Positions 27,950 to 37,946 of a stretch of DNA of 64,000 nucleotides are shown here, in pieces. Numbering within the stretch: position 1 is the first letter of the stretch; each line of letters opens with the position of its first letter. The notes beneath the pieces were generated by a model. It saw only the letters and a list, made by a program, of their open reading frames with translations, had not been told where the DNA came from and searched no databases. The position numbers were made by a program, and so were the translations under genes. The stretch comes from Leptolyngbya iicbica LK (lineage in GTDB: Bacteria; Cyanobacteriota; Cyanobacteriia; Phormidesmidales; Phormidesmidaceae): assembly GCF_004212215.1 (NCBI RefSeq), contig NZ_QVFV01000002.1, forward strand, positions 848,914-912,913. The letters run 5' to 3'.

Positions 27950-29782
27950 ATGGCCCTTTACGACGATCCCCAGTCCGTTGAGTCTGCCCCTGTTGATCCC
28001 ACTCCCGCTGGCCACCCGGAGACGGCTCAGTCCGCCGTTTACGATGACCTGCAAGCCCTGCTGGCCGTGTTGCCACCCGAGACCGCCGCGCAAATTCAGC
28101 GTCACCAGCAAGCCGATCAGCTCATCGAAGTCATTCTGGATTTGGGGCGACGCCCTGAAGCCCGATTTTTGTCCGGGTCGGAATATCTCTCAGAGCAAGT
28201 CGTGTCTAAAGACGATTTGCAACACTGCGTCGATCGCGTCGGGTATTTTGGCGGTGACAACCGGGCTGGCATTGAAAAGACCTTGCACCGGATCAGTGCC
28301 ATTCGCAACCGTTCTGGCGATGTGATTGGCCTCACCTGCCGCGTCGGACGAGCGGTTTTTGGCACCATTGGCTTGATTCAAGACTTGGTCGAGCGCGGCC
28401 AATCCATTTTGATGTTGGGGCGTCCTGGCGTGGGCAAAACCACGGCCCTGCGGGAAATCGCTCGGGTATTGGCCGACGACCTCGATCGCCGCGTCGTGAT
28501 TATCGATACCTCCAACGAGATTGCGGGGGATGGCGACATTCCGCATCCGGCGATCGGGCGAGCGCGGCGGATGCAGGTGGCCAAGCCAGAACTGCAACAC
28601 CAGGTGATGATTGAAGCGGTGGAAAACCACATGCCCGAGGTCATCGTGATTGATGAAATCGGCACGGAATTGGAAGCCACAGCCGCACGCACCATTGCCG
28701 AGCGCGGCGTGCAGCTCGTCGGCACCGCCCACGGCAACCAGCTCGAAAACTTGATGAAAAACCCGACGCTGTCGGACCTCGTGGGGGGCATCCAGTCCGT
28801 CACCTTGGGGGATGATGAAGCCCGACGCCGGGGCAGCCAAAAGAGCGTGCTGGAACGGAAAGCGCCCCCCACCTTTGACATTGCGGTGGAAATGCTGGAA
28901 CGGCAACGCTGGGTCATTCACGAAGATGTAGCCGTGACAGTGGACTCACTGCTGCGGGGACGACAACCTGCGACGCAAACTCGCAGCGTCAACGAAGCAG
29001 GCGAGGTAGTGGTCACCCATGAGGCCGCCAAAGTTAAGGCCTCGCCCCTCAAAGGCCGATTGCCTGGCAAAGCCCAAAGGCAGGCAGGCGGTTGGCGAGC
29101 ATCGGGCCGCATGACGCCGCCCCAAGGGGGCACAGTAGAGCAGTTGCCGGTGACGGCTGAGCAGCAAAGCTTTGAGGCGATGCTCGATCGCTCGCTGAAC
29201 GAAGATGAAATGGTCTATGCGGCAGCAGGAGAATCCTTGGCGCTCGCACCTGAGCCCACCGTTGGCCCCAACGGCGAAGATATTTTGCGAGTGTATTCCT
29301 ACGGCATCAGCAAGCATCATCTGGACCAGGTGATTGCCACGCTGCGGTTGCCCGTCGTGCTCACCAAAGATTTGGATAGTGCGGATGCGGTGCTGGCCTT
29401 GCGATCGCACGTCAAACACCACTCCAAACTGCGCCACATCGCGAAGGTGCGCGAGTTGCCCATTCACACCGTTAAGTCCAACAGTATGCCGCAGATTGTG
29501 CGGACGTTACAGCGCATGTTGGATATCGACGACGGCAACGTTCGCGCCATGCCCAATCTCAGCCTGTTTTCGCCCAACGAAGACGCCGACGAGCTAGAAG
29601 CCCTGGAAGAGGCGCGCCTCGCGGTGGAACAAATTGTGATTCCTAAGGGTCAACCCGTGGAATTGCTACCGCGATCGGCCCGTATCCGCAAAATGCAGCA
29701 CGAATTGGCCGAGCATTACCGCCTGAAGTCTTGCAGCTTTGGCGATGAACCGAATCGGCGACTGCGGATCTATCCTGCATAA
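27950..29782 (+). CDS. Ycf45-like AAA ATPase with R3H domain
   Basis: A 610-residue protein. The ATPase domain has the P-loop LGRPGVGKTT (157-165) and Walker B VIVIDEIG (231-238), with RDTSNEIAGDGDIPHPAIG-like and GTAHGNQLENL segments shared with SpoIIIAA and the plastid Ycf45. After a variable, Ala-rich linker (about 325-410), the C-terminal third has a conserved RVYSYGISKHHLDQVI part and an R3H domain at about 545-610, which binds single-stranded nucleic acid. The function is not established. Conservation across cyanobacteria and some plastids suggests a basic RNA- or DNA-linked role. It follows ldpA by 16 bases and is likely in the same operon. Confidence 0.9.
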   Translation: MALYDDPQSVESAPVDPTPAGHPETAQSAVYDDLQALLAVLPPETAAQIQRHQQADQLIEVILDLGRRPEARFLSGSEYLSEQVVSKDDLQHCVDRVGYFGGDNRAGIEKTLHRISAIRNRSGDVIGLTCRVGRAVFGTIGLIQDLVERGQSILMLGRPGVGKTTALREIARVLADDLDRRVVIIDTSNEIAGDGDIPHPAIGRARRMQVAKPELQHQVMIEAVENHMPEVIVIDEIGTELEATAARTIAERGVQLVGTAHGNQLENLMKNPTLSDLVGGIQSVTLGDDEARRRGSQKSVLERKAPPTFDIAVEMLERQRWVIHEDVAVTVDSLLRGRQPATQTRSVNEAGEVVVTHEAAKVKASPLKGRLPGKAQRQAGGWRASGRMTPPQGGTVEQLPVTAEQQSFEAMLDRSLNEDEMVYAAAGESLALAPEPTVGPNGEDILRVYSYGISKHHLDQVIATLRLPVVLTKDLDSADAVLALRSHVKHHSKLRHIAKVRELPIHTVKSNSMPQIVRTLQRMLDIDDGNVRAMPNLSLFSPNEDADELEALEEARLAVEQIVIPKGQPVELLPRSARIRKMQHELAEHYRLKSCSFGDEPNRRLRIYPA

Positions 29783-30031
29783 GCCCGACTATGGGGAGCG
29801 GTGCGACTGGGTCATTGGAGGGCGTCCCGCCCACAGCGACATTGGCATCAATCATCTGGGGTGTAGGGCAGCAAACAGTAGTGATCAAGGCTCATCGGCG
29901 ATCGCGTTCACTAGAGCCGACAAGGGGACTGATCGCTTTAAGCTAAAATTTACGATGGACTTTTGGCCGGGGATCACTCGCGACCAAAAATTATTGACCG
30001 GCAACGAGTTGGGCATGACGGAGGCCAATTA

Positions 30032-31222
30032 ATGGTAACTTTTCGATGGTTTGCACTGGGCTTATCGAGTGCGGTGTTCGGAGTGATGGCAAGCAGTGCC
30101 GCTGCGGCGATCGCCCCTGCCAATGCCGTCATTGAGACCGCCACATCCGGGCCACTCGTCTTCCGCCTCCCCCGGGTTGACCTTGCCCAAAGCCGCAACT
30201 CTAATCTTTCCGATGCCCAACAAGAGGCCTTGGATGACCTGCTCACCGAAGGGCAAGACAAAGTTGAGGCCGAAGACTACGATGCCGCGATCGCGCTTTA
30301 TCGAGAAGCCACGCGCATTGACCCTCGTAATGCGCGGCTATATTCGGGCATCGGCTATTTATACGTGCAGCAGGGTGAGTATGCCGCTGCGGTTGAACCC
30401 TATCAGCAAGCGATCGCGCTAGAACCGAACAACATGCCGTTTCGCTATGGTCTGGCCTATGCCTATGTGCAGCTAGCCGACTATGAAAATGCGATCGCGA
30501 TCTACGAAGAAATCACCACCCTCGCGCCCTCAGAAGCGGATGCCTATCTGGGGTTAGGCAATATCTTCATCACCCTCGAAGACTACGATGCTGCGTTGAG
30601 CACGTATGAACGCCTGGCGAGTCGTGCCCCTGGTAATGCCAGTGCTTACGAGGCGCTGGGAACCCTGTACCTGATTCGAGAAGATTACGTTGCGGCGCAA
30701 TCCGCCTTTGAACGCGCTGTACGAGCCGATGGGAGACGCAGTGAGCCACACGTGGGTTTAGCCGAAACGCAAATCGCACTGGGCAACTCGCGGGCCGCTT
30801 TTGAAAATCTGGAAACAGCCGTCAGACTCGATCGCAATAATGCTCAAGCCAATTTTCTACTTGGCGAACTGTCGATGGAAATTGGCGATGAAACCGCTGC
30901 TTACACCTACTATCGACGGGCCGTTGATGCTAATCCAGACTTGATTCCGGCTCAGGCTGCGGTTGGCGCTTTTCATCTGAGAGAAGGGGTCTATTTACAG
31001 GCAATTAGAGCTTATCGCCAAGTTCTTCGCGCCTTCCCCAATAACCCTGGAGCGCATTACAACTTGGGACTAGCGCTCTGGGCTGAAGGGCTAGAAAAAC
31101 AAGCCATATCGTCGATCAATCTGGCTCGTCGCCTTTATGAAGCCAATGAAGACTTTGATTCAGTAGAACGGGTAGATGAATTACTAGAGCTGTGGAATGC
31201 CTCTGAAGTAGAAACCCCATAA
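30032..31222 (+). CDS. Exported TPR-repeat protein
   Basis: A 396-residue protein with a Sec signal (MVTFRWFALGLSSAVFGVMA, then SSAAAAIA) and about eight tetratricopeptide repeats from residue 60 to 375 (such as AIALYREATRIDPRNARLYS and AVEPYQQAIALEPNN). It probably acts as a protein-protein scaffold in the periplasm or thylakoid lumen. The start is set at 30032 because GGAGG stands seven bases before this ATG and the signal peptide begins there; the longer frame adds 23 unlikely residues. Partners are unknown. Confidence 0.85.
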   Translation: MVTFRWFALGLSSAVFGVMASSAAAAIAPANAVIETATSGPLVFRLPRVDLAQSRNSNLSDAQQEALDDLLTEGQDKVEAEDYDAAIALYREATRIDPRNARLYSGIGYLYVQQGEYAAAVEPYQQAIALEPNNMPFRYGLAYAYVQLADYENAIAIYEEITTLAPSEADAYLGLGNIFITLEDYDAALSTYERLASRAPGNASAYEALGTLYLIREDYVAAQSAFERAVRADGRRSEPHVGLAETQIALGNSRAAFENLETAVRLDRNNAQANFLLGELSMEIGDETAAYTYYRRAVDANPDLIPAQAAVGAFHLREGVYLQAIRAYRQVLRAFPNNPGAHYNLGLALWAEGLEKQAISSINLARRLYEANEDFDSVERVDELLELWNASEVETP

Positions 31223-31241
31223 GGCATCGGTGAGAAAACCA

Positions 31242-31282
31242 TCATCCATTGGTACGCGGTGAATGCGTGAACCAATGGATGA
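31242..31282. terminator. Long hairpin between convergent genes
   Basis: TCATCCATTGGT (31242-31253) pairs perfectly with ACCAATGGATGA (31271-31282). ACGC/GCGT extends the stem inside with a two-base bulge. It lies 19 bases after the TPR gene stop and 73 bases from the SLC13 gene stop. No T run follows on either side, so this may be a factor-assisted or bidirectional terminator or an mRNA end stabiliser. Confidence 0.55.
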
Positions 31283-31354
31283 CAACACTGCTCGGCTAGC
31301 ATGACTACTTTTACGCTGCGCATCTCCTTAAGCAGAGACCTCGTAAATCAGCTT

Positions 31355-33280
31355 TTAGAAGGGGTAGATATGCGGTGCCAAAAATACGGTGATGCCCCAA
31401 AACAGCAGGTTTAGAGGAATACCGATGCGCATGAAATCGGTGAATTTGTATCCCCCGGGACCGTACACCATCAAATTCGTTTGATAGCCAATTGGCGTGG
31501 AGAAACTAGCCGAAGCCGCAATCATAATTGCAATGACAAACGGCATATAACTGACGCCGAGGCCCTGAGCGACCGACAACGCAATGGGAAACATCAGAGC
31601 AGCGGCGGCATTGTTCGTAATCATTTCTGTGAGCAGCGTCGTGATGCCGTAAATGACGGCAAGAGCTACTAGCGGTTGGCTACCAGCAATACCTAAAAAA
31701 CTGGCCGCGATCGCTTCGGCAGCCCCGGTCACTTGCATCGCCTCACTAATGCCCAAAGCGGCCCCAATGACCAGCAATACTGACCATTCAATACTTTGCA
31801 GCGCTCGAGTGGGCGCACAGCAGCCAGTGATCAGCATTAACATCGCCGCCAACACAGCCGCTTTCAACATGCTGAGCCAGCCGACTCCAGCTAGTACCAC
31901 CATCAGCAATAAAATCAGCAGCGCAATGGGCGCTTTTTCGTGGCGTAGTGGCTCCGAGTCTGGCAAGTCACTGACTAAATAAAAGTCATTCGAGATGCGT
32001 TGCCGTTCAATAAAGCGAGGATGCGTTTCGAGTAAGAGGGTATCGCCAGGTCGCAGCCGAATATCACCGACTTTGCCCTGCACGCGATCGCCATTGCGAG
32101 CCACCGCCAACACCACCGCATCGTATCGAGAGCGAAATTGCCCTTCGCGAATCGTTTTGCCCACGAGTGAGCAGGTATGAGATACCACCGCTTCGATCAA
32201 CCGACGCTCGGTGCGGGGCGTATCGAGCTTAAAGACCTGATCGGTCGCAGGAGACAAGCCGCGTAGCCGTTGCAAATCCAAAATCGAATCGACGATGCCA
32301 ACAAAGACCAACTGATCATTTTCCCGCAGCAGCTCACGCGGGCTCACCGCAGGCAGAATTTGCTGCCCCCGAGCGATTTCAGCCAGATACAGTCCTGGCA
32401 AGTGGCGCAACCCGGCTTGCTCGACGGTTTTGCCCGCCAGGGGACTGCGCGGGGCCACCACCATTTCCACCGTGTATTGCCGCACATCACTCAAATCACC
32501 CATCGCTGGTTTGCGATTCGGCAGGAGCCAACGCTGCCCAAAGAAGAGGAAGCATAATCCCGCGATCGCACAGGGCAACCCCACGGGCGTCAGATCAAAA
32601 ATTCGCAAACCAGGATGGTCAGTCGCCTCGACCAACAAGCCACTGACCACTAAATTGGTGCTGGTCCCAATCAAGGTGCAAAGCCCCCCAAAAATCGATG
32701 CATAGCTGAGGGGAATCATCAACTTTGAGGGACTGATGCGCAATTTGCGACACCAGTCATTCACCACGGGAATAAACATCGCCACGACGGGCGTGTTATT
32801 TAAAAAAGCGCTGAGCACCATAATCGGCACAGTCAGGCGCACAAAGGTGGTCGTGCGGCGTTTGGGCAGGCCGAGCAATTGTTGAGAAATCCAGGCTAGG
32901 GCACCCGTTTGCTGCAATCCGGTCACGACAAAATACAGCACCGCCACCGTGACCATGCCGTCATTGCTGAACCCCTGCAGCGCCTCGGCGGTAGTCAGGA
33001 CGCCGCTCACATACAGCACCGCCACCGCACCTAAAAATACAATCTCAGCGGGCAGTGCCGTAATGGCATTGAGCACAAACGCTAAGGCCGTCACTAATAA
33101 GGTCAGCCAACCTGGCCAGCCCAAACTCATCAACGGCGCATCGGTCGCGAGATACTGCAAGGCCGCGATCGCCAGTCCCAGCAACAACCCCAGCGCAACG
33201 CAAATCAAGATCTGCCGCTGTCGTCGTTGCGTCCACCAATACCGAAAAGTTTGTTCTAGCTGCATGTTTGTTGGTACCAA
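31355..33280 (-). CDS. SLC13-family permease with two RCK_C (TrkA-C) domains
   Basis: A 641-residue membrane transporter. The N-terminal half has five to six helices and the SLC13/ArsB-like motif FLNNTPVVAMFIPVVNDWCR, then ASIFGGLCTLIGTSTNLVVS. The middle (about 255-430) holds two TrkA-C regulatory domains (LAGKTVEQAGLRHLPGLYLA, and LVGKTIREGQFRSRYDAVVL). The second half repeats the membrane part, with MITNNAAAALMFPIALS and FSTPIGYQTNLMVYGPGGY. Such proteins transport sulfate or other anions with Na+; the substrate is not evident. A start at Met6 is possible. Confidence 0.88.
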   Translation of the reverse strand: MVPTNMQLEQTFRYWWTQRRQRQILICVALGLLLGLAIAALQYLATDAPLMSLGWPGWLTLLVTALAFVLNAITALPAEIVFLGAVAVLYVSGVLTTAEALQGFSNDGMVTVAVLYFVVTGLQQTGALAWISQQLLGLPKRRTTTFVRLTVPIMVLSAFLNNTPVVAMFIPVVNDWCRKLRISPSKLMIPLSYASIFGGLCTLIGTSTNLVVSGLLVEATDHPGLRIFDLTPVGLPCAIAGLCFLFFGQRWLLPNRKPAMGDLSDVRQYTVEMVVAPRSPLAGKTVEQAGLRHLPGLYLAEIARGQQILPAVSPRELLRENDQLVFVGIVDSILDLQRLRGLSPATDQVFKLDTPRTERRLIEAVVSHTCSLVGKTIREGQFRSRYDAVVLAVARNGDRVQGKVGDIRLRPGDTLLLETHPRFIERQRISNDFYLVSDLPDSEPLRHEKAPIALLILLLMVVLAGVGWLSMLKAAVLAAMLMLITGCCAPTRALQSIEWSVLLVIGAALGISEAMQVTGAAEAIAASFLGIAGSQPLVALAVIYGITTLLTEMITNNAAAALMFPIALSVAQGLGVSYMPFVIAIMIAASASFSTPIGYQTNLMVYGPGGYKFTDFMRIGIPLNLLFWGITVFLAPHIYPF

Positions 33281-34170
33281 ATTCGTGGCTTGGGCGTCGC
33301 AATCACCGCAGCAAAGCAGTTATTTGATGACCGATTTCCCCTTAGAGCAACTGACTCAATCGATGGATTTCCGTCTCAATAGTGATGCCCAAAAAGCCCG
33401 TAAGACAATCAGCAATTCATGTAAATGAGTCATTGCTAATCGTATTTCAAAATCCTATCGAGTGAACTAAACAAGAAGTTTTCTTCAATTTCGCGAATAG
33501 ATTGACTATTTGGGAATGGGGCTCAGAGCCAGTGCTGAGACTGGCATTGCTAAAGCCTCTTTCACATTGCCGGTACCAGCATCGGGAATTTGATTTTGAA
33601 CAATCTGTGAAGTTGTCAAAGTCGCCAGCGTTAGCGCTAGGGGTGCTGTGGAGGTTTCGCATCACGGTCAATCATGTCGGCGCTGCCGTAATGGCGATCG
33701 CCTTTGATGCAGCGATGGCGAGGCCTTGTCCAGATCCGGTTAGCCTCGTCCTCTGAATGACCGACCGCTCCAACGCCCGATCAGGATCAGTTGTTTTAGA
33801 GGGTAGCAGTTATTCAATAATGGCCGGAGAAACTTGCCGATACTGGCTTCAATAAATGCCCTTTTTGGTACCAGATAGAACTCGAAAATAATGCCATCGG
33901 CTGTCAGATTTCCAGGTCTATCAACGGGGCAGTAGCACCTCTCAATTCTGTTTGACAAATTCCCCTTACAGGCCAGATGTCGGTTGTAAATCTCAGCTAA
34001 TTTATCAAAGTTAGGATGACTTCGAGATTCATCATCGGCTCAATTTCAAATTTCGAAAGGGGCGAAAATCCATCGGCTGTCCCCACAGCCACCGATACCA
34101 CCGCTCAACTCAATGACGTACCAGCAGGTATCCCGAATAAGGGTGGCGAGGACATGAGTCAGCGGGCAAG
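33281..34170. other. Long intergenic region between SLC13 and DUF1574 genes
   Basis: About 890 bases. Open frames here (for example 33502-33756 rightward and 33740-33958 leftward) have no ribosome binding site and no recognisable motif. Base composition looks more AT-rich than in flanking genes. It may hold a decayed gene, but I see no family that would prove it. The SLC13 promoter lies at the left end. Confidence 0.5.
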
Positions 34171-35514
34171 TCATTCTTCAGTCGGCGGCTCCGCTGGGGC
34201 AGCCAGCACATCCCAAGGAATCGTGTCAGTTTCCGAAACTCGAATTGCGACTTGGGCCGCACCGACCCGGTTGAGATGACTGGGATCGGCAAAGAACAGA
34301 TTTTGTCCGGGCCACTCATTCAGCAAATCAACCACCACGAAGTCACCATTTTGGGCTTCTTGCTGGAGAAACTGCTGAAACTGCTGCTCGTATGCTGAGC
34401 GCGTTTCATCCAAATAGTCGTCGCTCAGGGGCAGGTTGATAAAGATGAGAGGAATGTTGTTACTGCGGGCAAACGTCGCGATCGCTCGGGTAGAAACCGC
34501 CTGTACGCCTTCCAAATTAAAGTTCAGGTAAGCGTCGTCGTAGGCCCCGGGCACGCGCGGAAAACTCTGATAGTAGGTATCAGGATTGAACACATCATTC
34601 ACGGCTAAAAAGCCGTATCCATTGATGCTGCTGACGGGCATCGCCTGGGTTTTATCGCGGGCAGTAAACCTGCTGGCATTGTCGGTGTCTAAGGTGGCGG
34701 CCAGGGGCGTCGCCGACTCAAAGGTCGGGCGATCTCCCGCTTGCACAGCGGCAAAACCGGGCGACTCTAAAATCTGGGCAAAGGTGCGATCGAAGCGGCC
34801 ACTGTTGAACGAACGAGAACCCCCCGCCCAAATAATCATCTTGGGCATCTGCTCAGGAGTTAACAAATAGCGCAGAATAAAGCTCACCACCTGGGCTGTC
34901 GCGCCATTAACCGCAAAGTTATAGACCTTGAGGTCGGTATAGCCCTGTTCGGCCAGGCGCTGCTGCAAAATCTGGGGATTGAGCCCCTGCAAAGCCCGCG
35001 AGCTACCAATAATCAGGATATCGGGGTTATCGAAGGTGGCAATGTAGGACAGGTAGAGGGCTAACTGTTCGTCTAAGACGGGATTGCCCAAGGGCGGAAA
35101 AATCGCTAATCGCGCCGCCTCTTCAACCCGTTGCAGGGCGATCGCTTGGTTCGCTAAATATTCGCGAGTCTTGCGCTGGGCAAACAGCCACTCTGGGCTG
35201 TCAGTGGGAATCGCTTGCAATGCCTGAATGGCCTCAGCCCACGCGGTGGCCACCGCACTCCACTCGCTCGCCGTCGTCGCTGACTGCGCCAACTGGGCCG
35301 CCGTTATTGCCGCCTCAAACGCCTGCGATAACAGCACTTTTGACGACTCTGGCGGGGGCAGTTTCGCCTCTGCCACCACGGCTTGCGACGAGGATGTCGC
35401 GGCTGACGGTTCACCCCAGGTTGAAACCGTGGCGGAACAGGCCAGCCCGGTCAAACCGCCCCACGTTAAAGCGCTCACTAAGATCCATTCCCACCGTCGT
35501 TTGCACTGATGCAT
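34171..35514 (-). CDS. DUF1574 family, SGNH-hydrolase-like exported protein
   Basis: A 447-residue protein with an N-terminal signal segment (WILVSALTWGGLTGLAC), which may be cleaved or anchored; GLAC is not a canonical lipobox. A helical Ala-rich part follows (about 55-150). The rest is the DUF1574 domain, an SGNH/GDSL-like fold: nucleophile Ser in ILIIGSSRALQGLNP, then YNFAVNGATAQV and, near the end, ADPSHLNRVGA, which would supply Asp and His. DUF1574 is widespread in cyanobacteria and resembles acyltransferase or esterase partners of polysaccharide export. Its substrate is unknown. The P450 gene lies 134 bases upstream in the same direction. Confidence 0.82.
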   Translation of the reverse strand: MHQCKRRWEWILVSALTWGGLTGLACSATVSTWGEPSAATSSSQAVVAEAKLPPPESSKVLLSQAFEAAITAAQLAQSATTASEWSAVATAWAEAIQALQAIPTDSPEWLFAQRKTREYLANQAIALQRVEEAARLAIFPPLGNPVLDEQLALYLSYIATFDNPDILIIGSSRALQGLNPQILQQRLAEQGYTDLKVYNFAVNGATAQVVSFILRYLLTPEQMPKMIIWAGGSRSFNSGRFDRTFAQILESPGFAAVQAGDRPTFESATPLAATLDTDNASRFTARDKTQAMPVSSINGYGFLAVNDVFNPDTYYQSFPRVPGAYDDAYLNFNLEGVQAVSTRAIATFARSNNIPLIFINLPLSDDYLDETRSAYEQQFQQFLQQEAQNGDFVVVDLLNEWPGQNLFFADPSHLNRVGAAQVAIRVSETDTIPWDVLAAPAEPPTEE

Positions 35515-35648
35515 GGCACTGCCCGAATAATCAGCCTGCTACTTTGTCCAGTATCAAACAAGATCTCACGAGTCGGCAGTCGAAAGTGACATTCAATGAA
35601 GCGCGATCGCAGCCTGGCTGAGAGAACCCGTCCTTTCGGCATTCGCGA

Positions 35649-37016
35649 TTAAATCGCGATGGGAGTAGGCACTGAACGAGTCCCTTGATAGACCATTTGG
35701 ACGCCATCTTTCATGCCCAGGGTGATGCCCCGCCGCTCAGGTATGGCCGGGCGATCGCTCACCAGCTCAAAGTTAAAGTGCGTCAACAGCGTGCCCAGAA
35801 TGATTTTCAGCTCATACATGGCGAGGGCATAGCCGATGCATCGTCGCGCCCCACCCCCAAAGGGCATAAATTCAAAGGCAGAATATTGCCGTTCAAGAAA
35901 CCGCTCGGGCCGAAACTCAGAGGGTTGGGGGTACAAGTCTTCGCGGTGGTGCAGCAAATAGATGCAGCCGACTAATAGGGTACCGGGATCAATGGTGTAA
36001 CCCATTAGCTCCAGGGGCTGTTGGGCGACTCGGGCAAAGGTCAGCATCGCCACCGGATAAATGCGCAGAATTTCATTGCAAAATGCCTCTAGATACGGCA
36101 ATTTGGTCAGCGCCATGGGATCGTCGTTGGCCCCGGCAGTGGCAATCTCATCCCGGACTTTTTGCCGGATGTCGGGCTGATAGTGCGCCCAATGCAGCCC
36201 CCAAGCGATCGCGGTAGCCGTCGTTTCATGCCCCGCAATCAACAGCGCCATCAACTCATCGTGCAATTCTTCGTCCGACAATCCCTGACCGGCCTCATCC
36301 CGCGACATCAGGAGCAGCGAAAGTACATCTTGACGGCTGGCATCGACCGCAGCCCGGCGTTCGCGAATCTCGGCATAGAGCAACTCATCAATTTCCGCCG
36401 CGAGCCGCTCAATTTTGGCCCCGGGGCTCCAACTGCCATAGTTCTTTCTCAAGATGGGAAAAAATACGACCGTCGAGGCCAGAGGCTTACTCACCATGTC
36501 GAGTCGTTCGGCCAATAGACTTTCGAGGCGACGGCAGCGATCGCCGTCATGCAGACCAAACACCGCTTGCAAAATCACCCGCATCGTCATTTGTTGGATC
36601 AGCGATCGGGCCTGCAAGGCTTGACCGGGCTGTAGCTCCGCCATCACCTCTAACGTGATTTGGCGAATCAGGTCGGCATACACCTTCAGCCGTTCCCCAT
36701 GAAAGGGCGGCATAATCAACTTGCGCCGTTGCCGATGTTGGTTGCCCGACAGCAGCATGACCGAGTGTTCACCCAACAGCGGCTTGAGAATCTCGTTGGT
36801 CTCACCAGGAGCGCTGATAGCGGCCCCCATATCCTGACTGAGAACCGTTTTAATCGCCTCAGGATGGTTGAGAAATACCCACTCAAACAAGCCCCAGCGG
36901 GCAAAGAATAGGTCGCCGTAACGCCGATAGTTAACCTCCATGTAGTCCAATGGCCGAAAGATCCAATTGGCTAGCTGGGCATAGGGATAGGTTTGCGTGA
37001 CGGGGACGGTTTTCAT
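35649..37016 (-). CDS. Cytochrome P450, CYP110-like
   Basis: A 455-residue haem monooxygenase. The oxygen-binding helix motif is AGHETT (261-266), the K-helix is E315-x-x-R318, and the haem loop is FMPFGGGARRCIG with the axial ligand C393. The full pattern resembles cyanobacterial CYP110, whose characterised members hydroxylate fatty acids, alkanes or terpenes. There is no membrane anchor, so it should be soluble and need ferredoxin and a reductase. It lies 47 bases after the hydrolase gene and is the third gene of a leftward set with the MFS-HEAT protein. Confidence 0.92.
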   Translation of the reverse strand: MKTVPVTQTYPYAQLANWIFRPLDYMEVNYRRYGDLFFARWGLFEWVFLNHPEAIKTVLSQDMGAAISAPGETNEILKPLLGEHSVMLLSGNQHRQRRKLIMPPFHGERLKVYADLIRQITLEVMAELQPGQALQARSLIQQMTMRVILQAVFGLHDGDRCRRLESLLAERLDMVSKPLASTVVFFPILRKNYGSWSPGAKIERLAAEIDELLYAEIRERRAAVDASRQDVLSLLLMSRDEAGQGLSDEELHDELMALLIAGHETTATAIAWGLHWAHYQPDIRQKVRDEIATAGANDDPMALTKLPYLEAFCNEILRIYPVAMLTFARVAQQPLELMGYTIDPGTLLVGCIYLLHHREDLYPQPSEFRPERFLERQYSAFEFMPFGGGARRCIGYALAMYELKIILGTLLTHFNFELVSDRPAIPERRGITLGMKDGVQMVYQGTRSVPTPIAI

Positions 37017-37063
37017 GAGGCGATGGAAAAAACAGCGTACCCCTAGCCTACAAGGTGCGATCG

Positions 37064-37936
37064 CTAACTGGGGTCGGCAACTGCCATTTGATTGAGGGCC
37101 GTCGCGATCGCCTGATTAAACGACTCCGGTTCCACCAGATGAGGCCAGTGATTGCCGGGAATCAGGTGAACCTGAAGCTGCATCAAATATTGGTGATAGG
37201 GGCGCGTTTGCCAGGCCATGCGGTTGAGTCCTTGCGCTGGCAAGAGCAGCGTCGTTGGGGTCGGCAATGGTGCCGTCAAGCCCGCAGATTGCAAAATGTC
37301 CTCAAATACACCGTTGCGAGCCGCGATCGCAAACTTGCTGCGCCATTGCCCATCGGCTTGCTGCTCCATCCCAGCGTGAAAAATAGCTTGCTGCGGCTCA
37401 CTCCAGCCTTGATATTGCTTCAGTCCCTGAGCTAATGCTTGGGCTTGCTCCAGATCGGCAAACGGCCCCATCACTTTGAGAAAGGGCAACGTGCGATACA
37501 GGATGGGAAAAGTCGGGCGAAAAACGACAGACAAACGATTCACAAAAAAGGGATCGACCAGGATGAGGTGACGTAATCGTTGAGGACACTGCTGCGCCCA
37601 TAACAGGGCGACCTTAGCTGCCCAGGAATGCGCGACGACGGCCACGGTCCCTACCTGTAGCTGCTCACAAAATTGTTCCAGATCATCGGCAATGAGCCGG
37701 GCATCGTACTCCGCAGCCGGGGGCTTGCTACTGTCGCCATGTCCTCGCAAATCAGGCGCGAGGCAACGATAGCGATCGCCCAAATGCTGTGCCAAACTTT
37801 GCCAAACCAAGCTATGGTCGGCCAGACCATGCAGCAAGATCACAGGGATTCCAGTGCCTGCTTCGCGGTACGCCAGGGTCAGGTCGTCAGTTAGCGCCAC
37901 CTGCTTAATCGAAAACGATGCCTGATTTGGTTGCAT
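37064..37936 (-). CDS. Alpha/beta hydrolase
   Basis: A 290-residue alpha/beta hydrolase fold protein. The oxyanion region is VILLHGLADHSLVW. The nucleophile Ser lies in VVAHSWAAKVALL, where Ala replaces the usual Gly on both sides of the elbow (AHSWA instead of GHSxG). The likely acid is in LILVDPFF and the His in GNHWPHLVEP. The substrate cannot be deduced. It is 10 bases downstream of the MFS-HEAT gene and 47 bases upstream of the P450 gene, so the three probably form one transcript. Confidence 0.88.
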   Translation of the reverse strand: MQPNQASFSIKQVALTDDLTLAYREAGTGIPVILLHGLADHSLVWQSLAQHLGDRYRCLAPDLRGHGDSSKPPAAEYDARLIADDLEQFCEQLQVGTVAVVAHSWAAKVALLWAQQCPQRLRHLILVDPFFVNRLSVVFRPTFPILYRTLPFLKVMGPFADLEQAQALAQGLKQYQGWSEPQQAIFHAGMEQQADGQWRSKFAIAARNGVFEDILQSAGLTAPLPTPTTLLLPAQGLNRMAWQTRPYHQYLMQLQVHLIPGNHWPHLVEPESFNQAIATALNQMAVADPS

Positions 37937-37946
37937 ACGCTGCGGC

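Noticed and set aside
33447-33958. Three short frames on both strands between the SLC13 and DUF1574 genes
   Set aside because: None has a ribosome binding site or recognisable protein; they look like chance open frames.
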